From positions 1 through 64,000 of the forward strand of contig CAZHHG010000008.1 in assembly GCA_964532065.1 (NCBI GenBank): a DNA stretch of 64,000 nucleotides, written 5' to 3'. The position numbers and the translations under genes are program-made. Every line of letters begins with the position of its first letter. The first letter of the stretch is position 1. The notes beneath the pieces are model-generated. The model was not told where the DNA came from, ran no database searches, and saw only the letters and a list, made by a program, of their open reading frames with translations. Of the stretch, positions 60,397-64,000 are shown one piece after another. This DNA comes from DSXH01 sp964532065. Lineage in GTDB: Bacteria > Bacteroidota > Ignavibacteria > Ignavibacteriales > Melioribacteraceae.

Positions 60397-60821
60397 TTTT
60401 ATAAAGGCCTTACCTCTTTACATATAGAACAATCATTATTCATAATTGCATACGCAATAAAAATAATGATTCCGATCTGAAATCGCTATTTGCGTTCTAC
60501 ATTAATTGATAAGTTAAAACTTATTATACTCATATTTTTGCTCAGTTTCTTCAAATCCAGAACATAACTTCTAATTCAGAAATGTTATACTAATTATCCT
60601 TCCACATTTTTTTCCTATTAAGTATTTATTTATTAATGTATATCCATCTCTGTTTACAATAAAATCGTTTCCATAATAAATATTTTGCATTTTTTGTCGA
60701 CCTGAACAACAGTGTTTTCATTTTCAATAGCTGAAACGCAGCTCGGCTTTCAAGTCAATATAGCTATTTTAGCTAAGTATTGAATAAGAATAGGGGAAAG
60801 TATAAGCAGACCCCTTATAAA
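60397..60821. other. Intergenic region between the AraC gene and tRNA-Ser terminator
   Basis: About 425 A/T-rich bases. The palindrome ATTGCATACGCAAT (near 60446) is 50 bases upstream of the AraC gene start and could be an operator. No gene or other RNA is recognised. Confidence 0.5.
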
Positions 60822-60867
60822 ACCAAAAACCCCGAAAACAGCGTTTAACCGCTATGATCGAGGTTTT
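60822..60867 (-). terminator. Terminator of the tRNA-Ser gene
   Basis: On the minus strand AAAACCTCGA and TCGGGGTTTT pair (with one mismatch) around an inner AGCG/CGCT hairpin and are followed by TGGTTTTAT. It lies about ten bases after the tRNA CCA end. Confidence 0.65.
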
Positions 60868-60875
60868 ATTTTTAC

Positions 60876-60965
60876 TGGCGGAGAGTCAGGGATTCGAACC
60901 CCGGATAGGCTTGCACCTATAACGGTTTTCAAGACCGCCGCATTCAACCACTCTGCCAACTCTCC
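60876..60965 (-). tRNA. tRNA-Ser (anticodon UGA)
   Basis: A 90-base class II tRNA: acceptor stem GGAGAGT / ACTCTCC with discriminator G and encoded CCA, the D-arm (GCAGAGTGGTTGAATGC), the anticodon stem-loop CGGTCTTGAAAACCG with anticodon TGA, a long variable arm, and GGTTCGAATCC in the T-arm. All pairing stems are intact. The last 23 bases of its span on the plus strand are repeated exactly at 56987-57009, so this tRNA may be an integration site. Confidence 0.96.
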
Positions 60966-61101
60966 AAGAAATAAATCTTCAAAAAGCGGTTACAAGAATA
61001 CAAAAATTCTCAAATATTCTCCATGCCCGTTCTACTTTTCCTGAGTTCTTTAAAATCAATTAAATATATTTGAGAAGTTACTAAACCCATCTGAGGCGAA
61101 A

Positions 61102-62928
61102 ATGAAAAAAAACGCACTTTTATTATTACCTCTTTTAATCTTCTGCTCCTGTCAATCTGAAAAAACAACAGAATTTAACGATGCCCCAAATTGGTCAAAA
61201 GAGGCTGTCTGGTACCAGATCTTCCCCGAACGGTTTTCTAACGGTGATACAAACAATGATCCCGGACCGGTTGATATGGAAGGTGCATGGCCTTATTTCA
61301 CACCGGACGATTGGCAGATTCATCCATGGAATTCCGACTGGTATAAACTCCAATCCTGGGAAGCCAAGCTGAATAAAAATTTTTATGACATTGTAAACAT
61401 CAGAAGATACGGCGGGGATCTGCAAGGTGTAATTGATAAACTCGATTATCTGAAAGAACTTGGTATAACAGCAATCTATTTAAATCCAATTTTTGAGTCC
61501 CCCTCGCTTCATAAATACGATGCAACATTTTATCATCACATTGATAATAACTTTGGCCCGGATCCCGATGGTGATAGAAAAATCTGGTCGAATGAAAATC
61601 ATGGTGATCCATCAACATGGCAATGGACTTCTGCAGACAAACTATTTCTGAAGCTAATAGATGAAGTTCATAAAAGAGATATGAAAATTATTATTGACGG
61701 AGTATTCAATCATACCGGGACACAATTCTGGGCGTTTAAGGATATTGTACAGAATCAGAAAAACTCCGCATATAAAGATTGGTTTATTATAAATAAATGG
61801 GATGACCCGAATTCACAGGAATCTGAATTTGAATATGCCGGATGGATGGGTGTGCGGGACTTACCGGAAATTAAAGAGGATCAAAACGGGCTCGTAACCG
61901 GTCCGCGCGAACATGTTCACGCAGTTGTAAAACGCTGGATGGACCCGAACGGAGACGGGGATCCATCGGACGGAATTGACGGATGGCGCCTCGACGTGGC
62001 AGAAATGGTGAATCATAATTTCTGGAAGGAATTCAGGAAATGGGTACGTGAAATAAATCCCGATGCTTACCTCGTTGGAGAAGTCTGGTGGGAGGACTGG
62101 AACAATTACAAAATGTTTAATGCAAAACCATGGCTAGGCGACCAGTTCGACGCAGTAATGAATTATAGATTCACCCGCGCTGTTAAAGATTTTGTGCTTG
62201 CGGATAAAGTTAAGATTGATGCAATTACTTTTACAGATTCAATTAAAAATATAATGAACAATTACGGTGAAAATTATTATGGGATGATGAATCTTCTCGG
62301 AAGTCATGACACAGAACGTTTAGGTTCGCTAGCTGTTAATCCGGACGGAATGTATGACCATCAGGGAAATGCGAGAGATAATAAAGAATTTGATGTGCGG
62401 AAACCAAATGACGAAGAACTCAAACGGATTAAACTGGCATACGGATTACAGTTCACAATGCCGGGAGCGCCTCAGGTATATAACGGCGACGAGGCCGGAA
62501 TGTGGGGCGGAGATGATCCCGACTGCCGTAAACCGATGGTCTGGGACAATATGGAATTCGAAACAGAAACTGCTCACCCGTTCGGAAAAAACCGTCAGCC
62601 GGATCCTGTAACATTCAACAATGATTTATTCAACTGGATAAAAAGCCTAACAAAGATACGTAAGGAGAACAGTCTGCTTTCGCTCGGCTCTCCCGAATTT
62701 TTTGTAATTGATAATGATTCGAACATTCTTAGCTACAGACTGAAAAATAATGATGCAGAAATTGTAGTGGTTGTAAACAGGAATTCTGAACCGGTTGAGA
62801 TAAACACATTATCGGTTAAGTTTCTGGAGAGCAAGAGTAACTGGAAAGATTTGGTTTCAGGATCGGAAATTCAATCGGGAAATAATGTTATAAAATTAGA
62901 ATCCTACGGAATTTTAATTCTGAAGTAG
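61102..62928 (+). CDS. GH13 alpha-amylase-family glucanohydrolase lipoprotein
   Basis: A 608-residue exported protein and the only plus-strand gene in the window. A short lipoprotein-like signal ends LIFCSC (Cys17 probable). The GH13 (beta/alpha)8 domain follows: AVWYQIFPERFSNGD, the DGVFNH region, nucleophile Asp298 (GWRLDVAEM), acid/base Glu327 (LVGEVWWED) and transition-state Asp403 (LGSHDTERL). A C-terminal beta domain begins about residue 530. The architecture matches periplasmic or surface neopullulanase/cyclomaltodextrinase-like enzymes that act on alpha-1,4 glucans. GAGGCGAAA precedes the ATG, and a TATATTTG box (61065-61072) may be the -10. No maltose transporter or regulator is adjacent. 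Confidence 0.93.
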   Translation: MKKNALLLLPLLIFCSCQSEKTTEFNDAPNWSKEAVWYQIFPERFSNGDTNNDPGPVDMEGAWPYFTPDDWQIHPWNSDWYKLQSWEAKLNKNFYDIVNIRRYGGDLQGVIDKLDYLKELGITAIYLNPIFESPSLHKYDATFYHHIDNNFGPDPDGDRKIWSNENHGDPSTWQWTSADKLFLKLIDEVHKRDMKIIIDGVFNHTGTQFWAFKDIVQNQKNSAYKDWFIINKWDDPNSQESEFEYAGWMGVRDLPEIKEDQNGLVTGPREHVHAVVKRWMDPNGDGDPSDGIDGWRLDVAEMVNHNFWKEFRKWVREINPDAYLVGEVWWEDWNNYKMFNAKPWLGDQFDAVMNYRFTRAVKDFVLADKVKIDAITFTDSIKNIMNNYGENYYGMMNLLGSHDTERLGSLAVNPDGMYDHQGNARDNKEFDVRKPNDEELKRIKLAYGLQFTMPGAPQVYNGDEAGMWGGDDPDCRKPMVWDNMEFETETAHPFGKNRQPDPVTFNNDLFNWIKSLTKIRKENSLLSLGSPEFFVIDNDSNILSYRLKNNDAEIVVVVNRNSEPVEINTLSVKFLESKSNWKDLVSGSEIQSGNNVIKLESYGILILK

Positions 62929-62929
62929 A

Positions 62930-62963
62930 GAAGAAAATAAGACGGGAGTTCTCTCCCGTCTTA
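62930..62963. terminator. Shared hairpin terminator between convergent genes
   Basis: A 10-bp stem AAGACGGGAG / CTCCCGTCTT with a TTCT loop lies between the amylase stop (62928) and the small membrane-protein gene on the other strand, whose stop is inside it. On the minus strand it is followed by TTATTTTCTTC. It can serve both converging transcripts. Confidence 0.8.
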
Positions 62964-63119
62964 AAAAATCGCATATATAAACGGAGCGAGCGCAGAGCCT
63001 TTTGTAAGGACGATTAATCCGCCAAGCAAAATCAGAAAGAAAATGATCGGCATAAGCCACCATTTCTTGTTTTTCATCAGAAAGGACCAGAGCTGCGCTA
63101 CTGTAGATAATTTGCTCAT
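62961..63119 (-). CDS. DUF5989-family small membrane protein
   Basis: A 52-residue protein not easily found by length-based gene calling. The sequence begins MSKLSTVAQLWSFLMKNKKW and has one membrane helix (MPIIFFLILLGGLIVLT) and a tail GSALAPFIYAIF. The N-terminal LWSFLxxxKKWW pattern and the APFIYAIF end are typical of DUF5989, small proteins usually found beside SxtJ-like membrane proteins and carbamoyltransferases. The function is unknown. The adjacent upstream gene (to 64000) is different, so the usual neighbour is absent within this window. Its stop codon overlaps the shared terminator hairpin. Confidence 0.85.
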   Translation of the reverse strand: MSKLSTVAQLWSFLMKNKKWWLMPIIFFLILLGGLIVLTKGSALAPFIYAIF

Positions 63120-63159
63120 CTATTAATTACCATCCTTTTTTCACAACAAATTTAATAAA

Positions 63160-64000
63160 CTATTTCAGAATTATCGATTCTATTTCAAAACCTGTTTCAT
63201 TATTGACAGTGGTTCCGGGAGCGATCAATTGAATAAAATTCAAATCCTTCAGCAGAACCTTTTCTCCGGGTCTATTAGTTCCGGGCCAGAATTTCGGTAA
63301 AAACTTCGGATATGAAAACGGCATTATCAGCAAATCTCCTTTATCGAATTGCTCAATAGGGATTTCTATATCGGTCCATTCATTACTCAGTTTAATTCGC
63401 GACCTGAAACTTTTTCCGTCCACAGTCAATAGCCCGATAATCAAATCAGTCCCACCGGAATCAAATCCCCTTCCTCTAATAACAAATCTGGAATACAGAT
63501 TAACCGAACTACCAAGCTGTCCGATCAATCCGGAAACCGAATGCTGAAGCGCAAACGGAATTTCATTTTTCTGATCATAGCTGATATTCAATGATATCGA
63601 TTCGAACCGGTTGCTTGTCCCGGATTTATAATCAGCTTTATACTTCATTGTCTTTGTAAAAGAGGGAAGGACAAAATCTTTCTTATCACGGTTAACATCG
63701 AGAACAGCAAATGGAATACCGGCAGGCAGAACACTTACTTTCCACAAATCACCGGAATAGAAATCCCACGCCTCGGGAGATTTTTCAATCCCACCCGGAA
63801 AAGTGATTGCACCTTTATCAGTCTCTATTTCAACACAATATTCCCAGAGCCCTTCTTCGAGAGTCTTGAGTGAGTCGTCTAGCTTAAAAATAAATCCATT
63901 CTTTTGAGTAAGCGGAAATTTAGCGAAACCGCGCCAGCCCGACTTCTTAACAAACAGGGAGGCATTAGAAATTTTTTTATCCGAAGCAATCTCGAACCAG
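63160..64000 (-). CDS. Uncharacterised protein, C-terminal part (N-terminus beyond the window)
   Basis: The frame stays open from the stop at 63160 to the window edge, giving about 280 residues. It is not limited to the ATG-less internal start at 63747. The N-terminal part reads like a beta-rich domain (SNASLFVKKSGWRGFAKFP, LEEGLWEYCVEIETDKGAI). The C-terminal part (FESISLNISYDQKNEIPFAL, DWTDIEIPIEQF-like NEWTDIEIPIEQFDKG) ends in NETGFEIESIILK. It may be a carbohydrate-related protein with a jelly-roll end, but I do not recognise the family. The complete gene is needed to judge its role. Confidence 0.65.
   Translation of the reverse strand, partial: WFEIASDKKISNASLFVKKSGWRGFAKFPLTQKNGFIFKLDDSLKTLEEGLWEYCVEIETDKGAITFPGGIEKSPEAWDFYSGDLWKVSVLPAGIPFAVLDVNRDKKDFVLPSFTKTMKYKADYKSGTSNRFESISLNISYDQKNEIPFALQHSVSGLIGQLGSSVNLYSRFVIRGRGFDSGGTDLIIGLLTVDGKSFRSRIKLSNEWTDIEIPIEQFDKGDLLIMPFSYPKFLPKFWPGTNRPGEKVLLKDLNFIQLIAPGTTVNNETGFEIESIILK

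Noticed and set aside
56987..60965. An integrase or recombinase gene for the proposed tRNA-Ser island
   Set aside because: None of the five genes between the two tRNA ends encodes one, so only a relic or passive insertion can be claimed.

Overview
The window is bacterial and most resembles the Ignavibacteria / Bacteroidota-Chlorobi lineage. Two secreted proteins end in a type IX secretion (T9SS) sorting domain of the NYPNPFNP type, there is a TonB-dependent receptor, and one promoter has a TTGACA box followed by a Bacteroidota-like TATATTTG box. Nearly every gene is on the minus strand; the only plus-strand gene is a GH13 amylase near the right end. Two 10-N runs (18392-18401 and 30263-30272) are assembly gaps. 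The first splits a gene artificially and the second hides a start codon.

Region 1 (about 1-37.3 kb) looks like a locus for using a sulfated or oxidised carbohydrate. Read in the direction of transcription (right to left) it has a GntP-type transporter, an IclR regulator with a good promoter, a T9SS-secreted protein and a TonB-dependent receptor. Next come a KDG-aldolase/DapA-like enzyme, a secreted five-blade-propeller (GH32/43-like) protein, a duplicated-module secreted protein, a PhoD-like lipoprotein and three tandem VCBS/FG-GAP proteins of about 930 residues. It ends with a parallel beta-helix protein, a sodium symporter, a full-length transketolase, a short-chain dehydrogenase, a UroD-like protein, a Cys-type sulfatase with a Tat signal, a split transketolase pair, a second DapA-like enzyme and a second sodium symporter cut by the window edge. 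Short gaps and strong ribosome binding sites suggest one or a few long operons. An anaerobic sulfatase-maturing enzyme that could activate the sulfatase is encoded 50 kb away at 55.2-56.5 kb.

Region 2 (37.4-54.6 kb) is the most unusual part: 11 consecutive minus-strand signalling genes forming a large partner-switching locus. In transcription order: RsbW-like ATPase, STAS protein, RsbU-like phosphatase, a membrane protein joining a two-component-regulator propeller and Y_Y_Y domain to a PP2C phosphatase, two FIST proteins, a three-sensor-module PP2C phosphatase, a lone receiver, a six-GAF histidine kinase, a receiver-PP2C protein and a second STAS protein. No sigma factor is encoded.

Region 3 (54.6-61 kb) holds the sulfatase maturase, then a small group of membrane and lipoprotein genes with an AraC regulator, next to an intact tRNA-Ser(UGA). 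A 23-base copy of the tRNA 3' end with a strong terminator lies 3.9 kb away, so this group may be a small island inserted at the tRNA. Region 4 (61-64 kb) has the GH13 amylase lipoprotein, a 52-residue DUF5989 membrane protein and the C-terminal part of an unrecognised protein running off the right edge.
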